Origin: JANLTP01 sp031363055
GTDB lineage: Bacteria; Pseudomonadota; Gammaproteobacteria; Burkholderiales; Burkholderiaceae_E
Direction of reading: 5' to 3'
Length of the DNA stretch: 64,000 nt
NCBI GenBank assembly: GCA_031363055.1
Contig: JANLTP010000188.1
Location: forward strand, 1 to 64,000
A model generated the notes under the pieces. The model did not search any database. It saw nothing but the letters and a program-made list of their open reading frames with translations, and had not been told where the DNA came from. The translations under genes were made by a program, and so were the position numbers. Positions within the stretch are counted from its first letter, which is position 1, and every line of letters starts with the position of its first letter. Positions 52,687-60,821 of this stretch are shown here, in pieces.

Positions 52687-53600
52687 ACGAAATGGCGTTG
52701 TTGATTGCGGCCATGCTCAGTGCCGGTACACCGCTGGCGCTGGCCGGTCTGGGTCTGCTCATCAACGAGAAAGTCGGCGTCCTGAATCTGGGTGCCGAAG
52801 GCATGATGCTGGTGGCAGCGGTGGCCGGTTTTGCCACCGCGTTTCACACCGGCAACGAGTGGCTGGGCTTTGGTGCGGGTGCCCTGGCCGGCGCCAGTAC
52901 GGCCGCGTTGTTAGGCTGGATGCTGATCTGGCTGAACACCAATCAGTATGCAAGTGGTCTGGCGGTGAGCCTGTTCGGTGCCGGCTTTTCGGCCTTTGTC
53001 GGCATCGCCTATGTCGGCAAGAAGCTCGGCGATCGTATGCTGTACGATATTCCGATATTGGCTGACTTGCCGTTTCTGGGCACGGCGCTGTTCAGGCAAC
53101 ATCCGATGGTCTACCTGACGATCATTCTGGCGCTCGCGATGGCGTGGTACTTTCAGAATACCCGTACCGGCCTCGTCCTGCGCTCGGTCGGCGAGTCGCC
53201 CGAATCGGCGCATGCGCTCGGGTTTTCGGTGCGCTGGATCCGCTTCTGGAGCATGGTCGCCGGCGGCGCCTTGTGCGGGGTGTCGGGCGCTTATCTTTCG
53301 GTGATTTATGCGCCGCTCTGGGTCGAGGGCATGGTCGCGGGTCGCGGCTGGATTGCGCTGGCGCTGACCGTGTTCGCCACCTGGCGGCCGGCACGAGTCT
53401 TGCTCGGTGCCTACCTGTTTGGCGGAGTTACCATGTTGCAACTGCATCTGCAGGGCAGTGGCGTTCAGATACCGAGTGCATTCATGAGTATGCTGCCGTA
53501 CTTGGCGACCATTTTGGTGCTGGTGCTGATTTCGCGGAATCCGGCCTGGATCCGGCTCAATATGCCGGCCTCGCTGGGCAAGCCGTTTTCACCGGGATGA
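52683..53600 (+). CDS. nucleoside-type ABC transporter permease 2
   Basis: 305 residues. Opens MNEMALLIAAMLSAGTPLAL followed by AGLGLLINEKVGVLNLGAEG, the typical YufQ/NupQ-like start, with the paired SVGESPESAHALGFSVRWIR coupling loop near residue 172 and GGALCGVSGAYLSVIYAPLW. About nine hydrophobic segments. Forms the heterodimeric channel with permease 1. It ends 141 bp before the binding-protein gene; that gap holds a 10-nt repeat and a ribosome-binding site but no clear terminator. Confidence 0.93.
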   Translation: MNEMALLIAAMLSAGTPLALAGLGLLINEKVGVLNLGAEGMMLVAAVAGFATAFHTGNEWLGFGAGALAGASTAALLGWMLIWLNTNQYASGLAVSLFGAGFSAFVGIAYVGKKLGDRMLYDIPILADLPFLGTALFRQHPMVYLTIILALAMAWYFQNTRTGLVLRSVGESPESAHALGFSVRWIRFWSMVAGGALCGVSGAYLSVIYAPLWVEGMVAGRGWIALALTVFATWRPARVLLGAYLFGGVTMLQLHLQGSGVQIPSAFMSMLPYLATILVLVLISRNPAWIRLNMPASLGKPFSPG

Positions 53601-53693
53601 AATTTGCATCGTGGCAATACCGCCAGGCGAACGGCTGCAGGAAGCCGATCTGCTGAGATAATGTGTGCCGTGGGCTCTGACCCGATTGACTTG

Positions 53694-53723
53694 GAACTTT
53701 TTTGAACCACTTTGAACTACTAA
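53694..53723 (+). repeat. 10-nt tandem repeat (3 units) upstream of the BMP gene
   Basis: Units GAACTTTTTT, GAACCACTTT and GAACTACTAA lie 18 bp before the BMP lipoprotein start, just upstream of its AAGAGGAA ribosome-binding site. The rest of the 141-bp gap (53601-53741) shows no other convincing feature; a TTGACT at 53686 lacks a good -10. Confidence 0.65.
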
Positions 53724-53741
53724 AACAAGAGGAATTGTGTG

Positions 53742-54914
53742 ATGGCTGAATTCAACAAGAGAACCCTGCTCAAGATGGCTGCCGCCGGCGCATTGCTAGC
53801 AGGCGCAGTACTGAGCGGATGCGGAAAAAAAGAAGAAGCCAAGCCGGCTGCGGCACCTGCGACCGCCCCAGCAGCGGCGCCCGCCGCCAGCGCGCCGGCC
53901 AAGGTTGAGACGCTGAAGGCAGCCTACATTTATGTCGGCCCCGTCGGCGATGCCGGTTGGACGTTCGCCCATGACAACGGTCGCAAGGCAGCAGACGCAA
54001 AATTCGGTGAGAAAGTGAAGTCGACCTTCGTCGAGAAAGTGCCGGAGGGCCCGGATGCCGAACGCGTCATTCGCGATCTGGTGGCGCAAGGCAACAAGCT
54101 CATTTTTGCGACCTCGTTCGGTTATGGCGACGCCATGGAAAAGGTCGCCAAGGATCATCCGGAGGTGAAATTCGAACATGCGACCGGCTTCAAGACCGCA
54201 CCGAATCTGCGCGTCTATGAGGGCCTGTTTTACGAAGATGCTTACATGGCTGGCGTCATCGCCGGCAAGATGAGCAAAACCGGCACCCTCGGTTTTATCG
54301 GCTCGTTTCCGATTCCTGAAGTGCTCCGAAACATCAATGCCTACACTCTGGGCGCGCAGAGCGTCAATCCGGCCATCAAGACCAAATTGGTCTGGGTAAA
54401 TACCTGGTTCGATCCGCCGAAAGAGGGCGAGGCGGCGCAGTCGTTGATCAACCAGGGGGCAGACGTGCTGCTGCAGAACACCGACTCGACGGCCGTGCTG
54501 CAAGTTGCTGAAAAGAATGGCAAGTATGCCTTCGGCTGGGACAGCGACATGAGCGCATTCGCACCGAAAGCGCATCTGGCGTCGGCCGTGTTGAACTGGG
54601 GTGTGTACTACGAGAAGGCTTACACCGAGGCCCTGGACGGCACCTGGAAAACGGGATCCACCAAGTGGGGCACGAAGGAATCCATGAATGATCTGGTCAA
54701 GATCAACGAGATCGTACCGGCTGACACCAAGGCCAAGATCGACGAGATCAAGACGGCGTTGAAGGCTGGCAACTTTGCGGTGTTCAAGGGTCCGCTGATG
54801 GATAACGCCGGCAAGGAAGTGCTGGCCAAGGACGCCGTTGGCGACGACAAGTTCAAGAGCGAAATGAACTATCTGATCAAGGGCGTCGAAGGCAATATTC
54901 CGTCTGCCAAGTAA
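53742..54914 (+). CDS. BMP family ABC transporter substrate-binding lipoprotein
   Basis: 390 residues. Lipoprotein signal LLKMAAAGALLAGAVLSGCG with lipobox L-S-G-C (C near residue 26), then an Ala/Pro linker (KPAAAPATAPAAAPAASAPA). The mature fold begins LKAAYIYVGPVGDAGWTFAH, with FATSFGYGDAMEKVAKDHPE, YEGLFYEDAYMAGVIAGKMS and GADVLLQNTDSTAVLQVAEK typical of PnrA/BmpA nucleoside-binding proteins, and FGWDSDMSAFAPKAHLASAV. It provides the ligand specificity of the adjacent importer, probably purine nucleosides or bases. GTG 53739 is an alternative start. The 3' end, including the stop, is duplicated just downstream. Confidence 0.94.
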   Translation: MAEFNKRTLLKMAAAGALLAGAVLSGCGKKEEAKPAAAPATAPAAAPAASAPAKVETLKAAYIYVGPVGDAGWTFAHDNGRKAADAKFGEKVKSTFVEKVPEGPDAERVIRDLVAQGNKLIFATSFGYGDAMEKVAKDHPEVKFEHATGFKTAPNLRVYEGLFYEDAYMAGVIAGKMSKTGTLGFIGSFPIPEVLRNINAYTLGAQSVNPAIKTKLVWVNTWFDPPKEGEAAQSLINQGADVLLQNTDSTAVLQVAEKNGKYAFGWDSDMSAFAPKAHLASAVLNWGVYYEKAYTEALDGTWKTGSTKWGTKESMNDLVKINEIVPADTKAKIDEIKTALKAGNFAVFKGPLMDNAGKEVLAKDAVGDDKFKSEMNYLIKGVEGNIPSAK

Positions 54915-54943
54915 GTTGTCTCGTCGTCCAAGTAAGTTGTCTC
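54907..54943 (+). repeat. 16-bp exact duplication (period 21) at the end of the BMP gene
   Basis: CCAAGTAAGTTGTCTC occurs at 54907-54922 and again at 54928-54943. The first copy contains the last codons and TAA stop of the BMP gene, so the second is a copied gene end. It lies directly before the Rieske gene. Confidence 0.85.
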
Positions 54944-54953
54944 AGTCATTCAA

Positions 54954-55994
54954 TTGATCGAACGCGAGCTCTGGCATCCGGTCGCCACCGTTGATTCGGT
55001 GGCCGATCGGCCCAGCGCGGTTCAGTTGCTGCAGCAGGACCTGGTGTTATGGCGCGACGGTATCGGCCATGTCCACGCCTGGATCGATCAATGTCCGCAT
55101 CGCGGCTCGCGCCTGTCCATGGGCCGGGTCGTCGGCGCGGTGCTCGAGTGTCCGTATCATGGCTGGCAATTCGATGCGAATGCGCAGCTCATCAACGTGC
55201 CTGCCTTGCCGGAGTTCACGCCGCCCGCCGCGCATAGGGTGCGCGCCTTTGACGTTTGTGAGCAATACGGGCTGATCTGGGTGCGCCTGCAAGCGGCTGC
55301 CGACAGGGCTAGTGTCGACGTCACCGTCGATCCGACTAGTCTTGCAGCCCAGCGAGCCGAGCCACCGTTGTTCGCAGCCGAGTCGGAATTGCGCTTGCGC
55401 AAGGTCAGCGTCGGCCCCTACGACGTCGCGACCAGCGCGCCACGCATCGTCGAGAACTTTCTCGATCTCGCTCATTTCGGATTTGTGCACGAACACTGGC
55501 TCGGCGCGCGTGCGGAACCGGCGATCGCCGACTATCAGATTGAATCGACTGCAAGCGGATTTGTGGCCCGCGGCTGCCGCGCTTGGCAACCGCAATCGAG
55601 TATTCACGCCCAATCCGGCGCCATGGTTGAATACAGGTACGAAGTCAACGCGCCGTTTACGGCCATCCTGACCAAGATTCCCGATCAGGGCAGTGTCGCC
55701 ATCAGTGAGTTCCGTGAATCGATCGCGCTATTTGTCTGCCCGGTTGAACCGGAGCAGAGCCGCATCTGGTTTCGTCTGGCCATGAATGATTTTGTCTCGC
55801 CCGATTCTGAGCTCGCTTCGTTTCAGGATACGATCTTCAATCAGGACAAACCGATTCTCGAGTCACAACGACCGAAATGCTTGCCCCTGGATCCGGGCGC
55901 CGAGCTGCATAGCGCGGCCGATAAATCGAGCGCCGCCTATCGGCGCCTGTTGCGCCAATGGGGCATACGATTTGGAGTCACGAACCATGACTGA
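54954..55994 (+). CDS. Rieske non-heme iron oxygenase (possible purine/methylpurine oxygenase)
   Basis: 346 residues. N-terminal Rieske [2Fe-2S] site C-P-H-R (DQCPHRGSRLSMG, near residue 47) and C-P-Y-H (LECPYHGWQFDANA, near residue 67). The C-terminal catalytic domain has IVENFLDLAHFGFVHEHWLG, giving the H-x4-H iron ligands and bridging aspartate of ring-hydroxylating and O/N-demethylating oxygenases. No ATG; TTG 54954 is the only plausible start. The stop overlaps the adenine deaminase start by 8 bases. A Rieske oxygenase inside a purine transport/deamination operon resembles the logic of N-demethylases such as NdmA/NdmB, but no reductase gene is present. Substrate unproven. Confidence 0.87.
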   Translation: MIERELWHPVATVDSVADRPSAVQLLQQDLVLWRDGIGHVHAWIDQCPHRGSRLSMGRVVGAVLECPYHGWQFDANAQLINVPALPEFTPPAAHRVRAFDVCEQYGLIWVRLQAAADRASVDVTVDPTSLAAQRAEPPLFAAESELRLRKVSVGPYDVATSAPRIVENFLDLAHFGFVHEHWLGARAEPAIADYQIESTASGFVARGCRAWQPQSSIHAQSGAMVEYRYEVNAPFTAILTKIPDQGSVAISEFRESIALFVCPVEPEQSRIWFRLAMNDFVSPDSELASFQDTIFNQDKPILESQRPKCLPLDPGAELHSAADKSSAAYRRLLRQWGIRFGVTNHD

Positions 55995-57042
55995 AACAAC
56001 ACCTGAATTGCACGCCTTGCTGGCCAGCATGCCGAAGGCCGAGTTGCACATGCACATTGAAGGATCGCTCGAGCCGGAGTTGATCTTTCGGCTGGCCGAA
56101 CGCAATCGGCTAACACTGCCGTATGCCGATGTTCAAACGCTGCGAGATGCTTATGCGTTCACGAACCTGCAGAGCTTTCTAGACATTTACTACGCCGGCG
56201 CCAGCGTACTGCTGACCGAAGCAGATTTTTACGACATGGCGATGGCCTATTTCGCCCGCGCACAGGCCGATAACGTCATTCACGCCGAAATCATGTTCGA
56301 TCCGCAGACCCACACAGATCGCGGGGTATCGTTTGCTACCGTCATCAATGGCCTGTCGCGGGCGTGTCAGGACGCGCGCTCGCTGTTCGGCATCAGCGCC
56401 CAATTGATCATGAGTTTCCTGCGGCACCTCAGTGAGGCGCAGGCATTCGAGACGCTCGAGCAGGCGTTGCCCTTTCGAGAGAAAATTCTTGCGATCGGCC
56501 TTGATTCAAGCGAGCTTGGTCATCCACCTGAAAAATTCGAGCGCGTCTATGCGCGTTGTCGACAACTGGGCTTTCGCTTGACGGCACATGCCGGTGAGGA
56601 AGGACCACCAGAATATATCCGGGCGGCGCTCGATGTCTTGAAGGTCGAGCGGATCGACCACGGTGTGCAGTGTATGCGCGACGCCAATCTGCTGAAAGTC
56701 CTGGCCGAGCGCCGGATCGCGTTGACGGTGTGTCCCTTGTCCAATTTGAAGCTCAAGGTCTTCCCGAGTCTGGCCGATCACAACCTGGCTCGGCTCTTGC
56801 AGCTTGGCCTGAATGTCTGCGTGAACTCGGATGATCCCGCTTATTTTGGCGGCTACATCAACCAGAACTATGTCCAGACCTTTGATGCATTGGGTCTGGA
56901 CGCCGATGCCGCGTATGCGCTGGCCCGCAACAGTTTCGAGGCCAGCTTTGCCTCGACCAGCGAGCGATCGCAGTTCGTGCAACGGCTCGATCAGCATTTC
57001 GAACAAAATCTCGGACCAGGCTTCCGGCAAAACCTTGTGTAG
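55987..57042 (+). CDS. adenine deaminase (adenosine-deaminase fold)
   Basis: 351 residues. Converts adenine to hypoxanthine. Metal-binding H-x-H in PKAELHMHIEGSLEPELIFR near residue 20, LTAHAGEEGPPEYIRAALDV near 197, VERIDHGVQCMRD and VNSDDPAYFGGYINQNYV. The block AIGLDSSELGHPPEKFERVY, and NLQSFLDIYYAGASVLLTEA, match the Pseudomonas-type adenine deaminases (ADE family within the ADD fold) rather than true adenosine deaminases. Start ATG 55987; the longer frame from 55786 runs inside the Rieske gene. Its product hypoxanthine is an XdhAB substrate. Confidence 0.9.
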   Translation: MTETTPELHALLASMPKAELHMHIEGSLEPELIFRLAERNRLTLPYADVQTLRDAYAFTNLQSFLDIYYAGASVLLTEADFYDMAMAYFARAQADNVIHAEIMFDPQTHTDRGVSFATVINGLSRACQDARSLFGISAQLIMSFLRHLSEAQAFETLEQALPFREKILAIGLDSSELGHPPEKFERVYARCRQLGFRLTAHAGEEGPPEYIRAALDVLKVERIDHGVQCMRDANLLKVLAERRIALTVCPLSNLKLKVFPSLADHNLARLLQLGLNVCVNSDDPAYFGGYINQNYVQTFDALGLDADAAYALARNSFEASFASTSERSQFVQRLDQHFEQNLGPGFRQNLV

Positions 57043-57071
57043 AACATGGACCCTAAATTCAGTACGACCGA

Positions 57072-57095
57072 CAGTCTGAACGTCAGCCTGAAACT
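57072..57095 (+). repeat. 12-nt repeat (2 units) before guaD
   Basis: CAGTCTGAACGT and CAGCCTGAAACT are adjacent in the 62-bp gap between the adenine deaminase and guanine deaminase genes. Short and imperfect; listed because the same pattern recurs across the window. Confidence 0.4.
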
Positions 57096-57104
57096 CGGTT
57101 CGCC

Positions 57105-58385
57105 GTGAGCGCCGACCTCCGCTCTGTGAAGGCCGTTCGCGCGGCCATCCTGAGCTTCGATCATGACGATGAATTGCACCGTATTGACGATGGCCTGCTG
57201 GTCGTCGAGGACGGTCTGATTCGGGCCATCGGCGAGTACTCGGCACTGTTCCCGACCTACGCGACGGTGCCGCTGACCGACTGCCGAGGGCTGACCTTGG
57301 CGCCCGGTTTTGTCGATACGCATATTCACTATCCTCAAACCGACGTGGTCGGATCGCCGGCCGCAGGTCTTTTGCCCTGGCTCTCGAAGTACACGTTTCC
57401 GCATGAAGCGCGTTTTGACGACCCGATCTATGCAGCCGAGGTGGCGACCTTTTTTCTCGACGAATTATTGCGCAATGGCGTGACCACGGCGATGACCTAT
57501 TGCAGTTCACATCCGCAATCGGTTGACGCGCTTCTCAAACAAGCGGCGGCGCGCAAGATGCGTCTGGTGGCCGGTAAATGCCTGATGGACTCAAACAGTC
57601 CGGACGCGGTGCGCGATCAGACCGAGCAAAGTTTGCTGGATTCGGAAGCACTGATTCAACGCTGGCACGGCCGCGACCGACTCGGCTACGCGCTGACCCC
57701 TCGTTTTGCGGCCAGTTGCTCGGCCCGGCAAATGCGCGGTGCCGCCGAATTGGCACGCGCTTACCCGGGCACCTGGATTCAGACTCATGTCGCCGAGAAT
57801 CACGAGGAAATCGCCTGGGTCGCACAACTGTTCCCGGCGGCCAGAAGTTACCTGGGCGTCTATGAGGAACTCGGCCTGCTGCGCCCGCGCAGTGTTTATG
57901 GCCACTGCATTTATCTCGATCAAGACGATCGTGCCGCGCTGCGGGCCAACGACGCGGCAGCGGCTGTCTGCCCGACCTCCAATTTGTTCCTGGGCAGTGG
58001 GCTGTTCGACTTTGCGGCGGCCGATGCGGCTGGCTTTGCTTACGGTCTTGCCAGTGACATTGGCGGTGGCACCTCATTCTCGCCGTTTCACACCATGTTG
58101 GCGGCCTATCAGGTGGCGCGCTTGCGCGGCGTCAGCTTGAGCCCGCAGCAGCTCTGGTTTCGCCATACCCTGGGGGCGGCGCGTGCCATGGATCTCGACC
58201 GTTACGTCGGCAATCTGGCGGTCGGTTTGGAGGCCGATGCAATTTTGATCGATGATCGCTCGACCCCGCTGCTGGCACGCCGAAGTGCCGCCGCCAACTC
58301 GCTCGCCGAATGGCTTTTTGCGCTGGTGGTGTTGGGCGACGACCGCGCTATCGGGAATTACATGATTTCCGGGACCTTGGGTTAG
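57105..58385 (+). CDS. guaD: guanine deaminase
   Basis: 426 residues. Deaminates guanine to xanthine. Signature LAPGFVDTHIHYPQTDVVGS near residue 68 with zinc-binding H-x-H; then GLLPWLSKYTFPHEARFDD, typical of guanine deaminases, ALTPRFAASCSARQM, IQTHVAENHEEIAWVAQLFP, VYGHCIYLDQDD and LASDIGGGTSFSPFHTMLAA with the last metal ligand. The start is GTG 57105; no ATG fits. Xanthine would go to XdhAB. It closes the purine operon. Confidence 0.95.
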   Translation: MSADLRSVKAVRAAILSFDHDDELHRIDDGLLVVEDGLIRAIGEYSALFPTYATVPLTDCRGLTLAPGFVDTHIHYPQTDVVGSPAAGLLPWLSKYTFPHEARFDDPIYAAEVATFFLDELLRNGVTTAMTYCSSHPQSVDALLKQAAARKMRLVAGKCLMDSNSPDAVRDQTEQSLLDSEALIQRWHGRDRLGYALTPRFAASCSARQMRGAAELARAYPGTWIQTHVAENHEEIAWVAQLFPAARSYLGVYEELGLLRPRSVYGHCIYLDQDDRAALRANDAAAAVCPTSNLFLGSGLFDFAAADAAGFAYGLASDIGGGTSFSPFHTMLAAYQVARLRGVSLSPQQLWFRHTLGAARAMDLDRYVGNLAVGLEADAILIDDRSTPLLARRSAAANSLAEWLFALVVLGDDRAIGNYMISGTLG

Positions 58386-58445
58386 CATTGCGGGCAGGCA
58401 ATAAGTAACAAGTCACACGAGACAACCGCAACCTGAGGACAGACC

Positions 58446-59633
58446 ATGGACCTGAATTTTTCAACCGAAGAACTCGCGTTTCGCGATGAAGTGCGCGGCT
58501 GGTTGAGTGCCAATCTGCCCAAGCCACTGCAGGACAAGGTCAATCGATTCGAGGAACTCGATCGTGAAGAGTTGTTGACCTGGCACAAAATTCTGGCCAA
58601 AAAGGGTTGGGTTGCGCCGTCCTGGAAGCCCGAATGGGGCGGCACCAACTGGTCGGTGATCGAACGCTTCATCTGGGACGAGGAATGTGGCTATGCCGGC
58701 ACACCCATGGTCGTGCCGTTCGGCGTGTCCATGTGCGGCCCGGTGCTGCAGCAGTTCGGTACTCAGGCGCAAAAAGAGCGTTTCCTGCCGCGCATTTATA
58801 ACGGTGACGACTTCTGGTGCCAGGGTTATTCGGAACCGGGTTCCGGCTCTGATCTGGCTTCGCTGAAGACGCGGGCCGAGCGGCGCGGCGACAAGTACAT
58901 CGTCAATGGCCAAAAAATATGGACATCACTGGCGCAACATGCTGACTGGATTTTTTGTCTGGTCCGAACCGACTCCGAGTCGAACAAGCGTCAAGAGGGC
59001 ATCAGCTTTTTGCTGATCGATATGACAACCCCCGGTATCACGGTGCGTCCGCTGATCCTCATGGATGGACGTCATGAAGTCAACGAAGTGTTCTTCGAGA
59101 ATGTCGAAGTGCCGGCCGAGAACCTGGTGTACGAAGAGGGTAAGGGCTGGACGGTCGCCAAGTTCCTGTTGGGCCATGAGCGCCTGGGCACGGGCCAGAT
59201 CGGCGTGTCCAAACGCAATATCCAGATTCTCAAGGACTTCGCGGCCACACAGCCAGCGGATGGCAGCGGCTCGATGATGGACGATACCCGCTTTCGGGAT
59301 CGTCTCGCGAGGGTCGAAGTCGAACTGATGGCGCTCGAGGTCACCAACTTGCGCTTCGTTGACCAGATGCGCAAGACCGGCAAACCGCCGGGCGCCGAAA
59401 CCTCGGTATTGAAGATCAAGGGTACCGAAATTCAGCAAGCGCTGACTGAAATGATGGTTGATGCCATCGGGCCACTCGCCCAAGTCTGCAAGCAGATGGA
59501 TCCGAACAGCGAGGTCGATCAGTTGCATGCCTGGCTGGCGCCGCGTTATGCGAATTTCCGGAAGACTTCGATCTATGCCGGCTCGAATGAAATCCAGCGC
59601 AACATCCTGGCCAAGGCCAGTCTTGGCCTTTAA
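58446..59633 (+). CDS. acyl-CoA dehydrogenase, large-subunit type (PimC-like)
   Basis: 395 residues. N-terminal domain MDLNFSTEELAFRDEVRGWL; flavin/substrate block YSEPGSGSDLASLKTRAERR near residue 127, IVNGQKIWTSLAQHADWIFC; middle WTVAKFLLGHERLGTGQIG; C-terminal IYAGSNEIQRNILAKASLGL. At the position of the catalytic glutamate of medium-chain enzymes (Y-E-G-T) this protein has Y-A-G-S, as far as motif alignment by eye allows. It pairs with the next gene, 30 bp downstream; together they resemble the two-gene pimeloyl-CoA-type dehydrogenases acting on dicarboxylic or steroid-side-chain acyl-CoAs. Confidence 0.88.
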   Translation: MDLNFSTEELAFRDEVRGWLSANLPKPLQDKVNRFEELDREELLTWHKILAKKGWVAPSWKPEWGGTNWSVIERFIWDEECGYAGTPMVVPFGVSMCGPVLQQFGTQAQKERFLPRIYNGDDFWCQGYSEPGSGSDLASLKTRAERRGDKYIVNGQKIWTSLAQHADWIFCLVRTDSESNKRQEGISFLLIDMTTPGITVRPLILMDGRHEVNEVFFENVEVPAENLVYEEGKGWTVAKFLLGHERLGTGQIGVSKRNIQILKDFAATQPADGSGSMMDDTRFRDRLARVEVELMALEVTNLRFVDQMRKTGKPPGAETSVLKIKGTEIQQALTEMMVDAIGPLAQVCKQMDPNSEVDQLHAWLAPRYANFRKTSIYAGSNEIQRNILAKASLGL

Positions 59634-59663
59634 GGCAACCGCAGCAATTGGCGAGGAACTGAC

Positions 59664-60821
59664 ATGAATTTTGATTACACCGAAGAGCAGACGCTGCTGG
59701 CCGATAGTGTTCGCAAGTTTGTCGAGAAGGAATACGACTTCGAGAGTCGCAAGAAAATGCTCAAAGCCGCGGGTACCGGATCCAGCGCGCGCGTCTGGTC
59801 GCAGTTCGCCGAAATGGGCTTGCTGGCCATGCCCTTGCCGCTCGAATACGACGGCTTCGGCGGCGGTGCGGTTGACCTCATCGGCGTCATGGAAGCGTTT
59901 GGCGAAGGCCTGGTCAGTGAGCCCTATGTCGCGACCGTCATACTGGGCGCCCGAACGGTGGCATTGGCGGGCAGCGCGGCTCAAAAAATGGCTATCCTGC
60001 CGAAAGTGGCGGTCGGCAGCTTGAAGCTCGCGTTGGCGATCAGCGAGTCGAAATCGCGTTACAACCTCGATCACTGCGAAACTCGAGCGGTTCAGTTGGG
60101 CAGTAATTACACCTTGAACGGCAAGAAAATGGTCGTGCTCGGCGCCCCCGAGGCCGACAAGATTATCGTGTCGGCGCGCATTGCCGGTACTGCCCGCGAC
60201 AGCGCCGGCCTTAGCCTGTTCCTGGTCGACGCCCGAGCAGCAGGTGTCAAACTCGATGCCTACCGTACCTTCGACGACTTGAGCGCGGGCGATATCACCT
60301 TGACGAACGTGCAGATCGCCGGTGGCGATGTCCTGGGCGAACCTGGCCGCGCGCGTGCGGTCATCGACGAAGTGATGGATTTCGCCAATGCGGTCAGTTG
60401 CGCCGAGGCGGTCGGCGCCATGGAGTACGCCAACAAGGCGACGCTCGAATACATCAAGACACGCAAACAATTCGGCCAGCCGATCGGCGCGTTCCAGGCG
60501 CTGCAGCATCGCATGGTCGACATGACGATCTCGGCGATCCAGGCACGCTCGATGGTCTATCTGGCCTGCACCTCGGTTAACGGTGAACTCGGTGCAGCGG
60601 AACGATCAAGGCGGGTCGCCGCTGCCAAAATCCGGGTGGCTGACGCGGCGCGGCACATCAGCCAGGAAGCTGTGCAATTGCATGGTGGCATGGGCATGAC
60701 CGAGGAACTCAAGGTCAGTCACACGTTTCGACGATTGACCATGTTGGCTCGTCGATTTGGCGATGCTGATTATTACCTCGATCGCTTTGAGCTGGGCAGC
60801 GTGAAGTACGCCACTAGTTAA
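59664..60821 (+). CDS. acyl-CoA dehydrogenase, small-subunit type (PimD-like)
   Basis: 385 residues, MNFDYTEEQTLLADSVRKFV to DYYLDRFELGSVKYATS. Recognised by MGLLAMPLPLEYDGFGGGAV, LAISESKSRYNLDHCETRAV (a weakened version of the usual T-E-x-x-x-G-S-D motif), LEYIKTRKQFGQPIGAFQAL near residue 270 and AVQLHGGMGMTEELKVSHTF near residue 333. Partner of the preceding dehydrogenase, likely forming a heteromeric enzyme. The T-E-P-G-S-G-S-D flavin motif is intact only in the large partner. Converges with the LpxR-like gene with an 8-bp overlap. Confidence 0.88.
   Translation: MNFDYTEEQTLLADSVRKFVEKEYDFESRKKMLKAAGTGSSARVWSQFAEMGLLAMPLPLEYDGFGGGAVDLIGVMEAFGEGLVSEPYVATVILGARTVALAGSAAQKMAILPKVAVGSLKLALAISESKSRYNLDHCETRAVQLGSNYTLNGKKMVVLGAPEADKIIVSARIAGTARDSAGLSLFLVDARAAGVKLDAYRTFDDLSAGDITLTNVQIAGGDVLGEPGRARAVIDEVMDFANAVSCAEAVGAMEYANKATLEYIKTRKQFGQPIGAFQALQHRMVDMTISAIQARSMVYLACTSVNGELGAAERSRRVAAAKIRVADAARHISQEAVQLHGGMGMTEELKVSHTFRRLTMLARRFGDADYYLDRFELGSVKYATS

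Noticed and set aside
58926..60509. 527-codon open frame on the minus strand, opposite the two acyl-CoA dehydrogenases
   Set aside because: Both plus-strand genes show clear family motifs throughout; the antisense frame has no recognisable motif and is a by-product of high-GC codon use.
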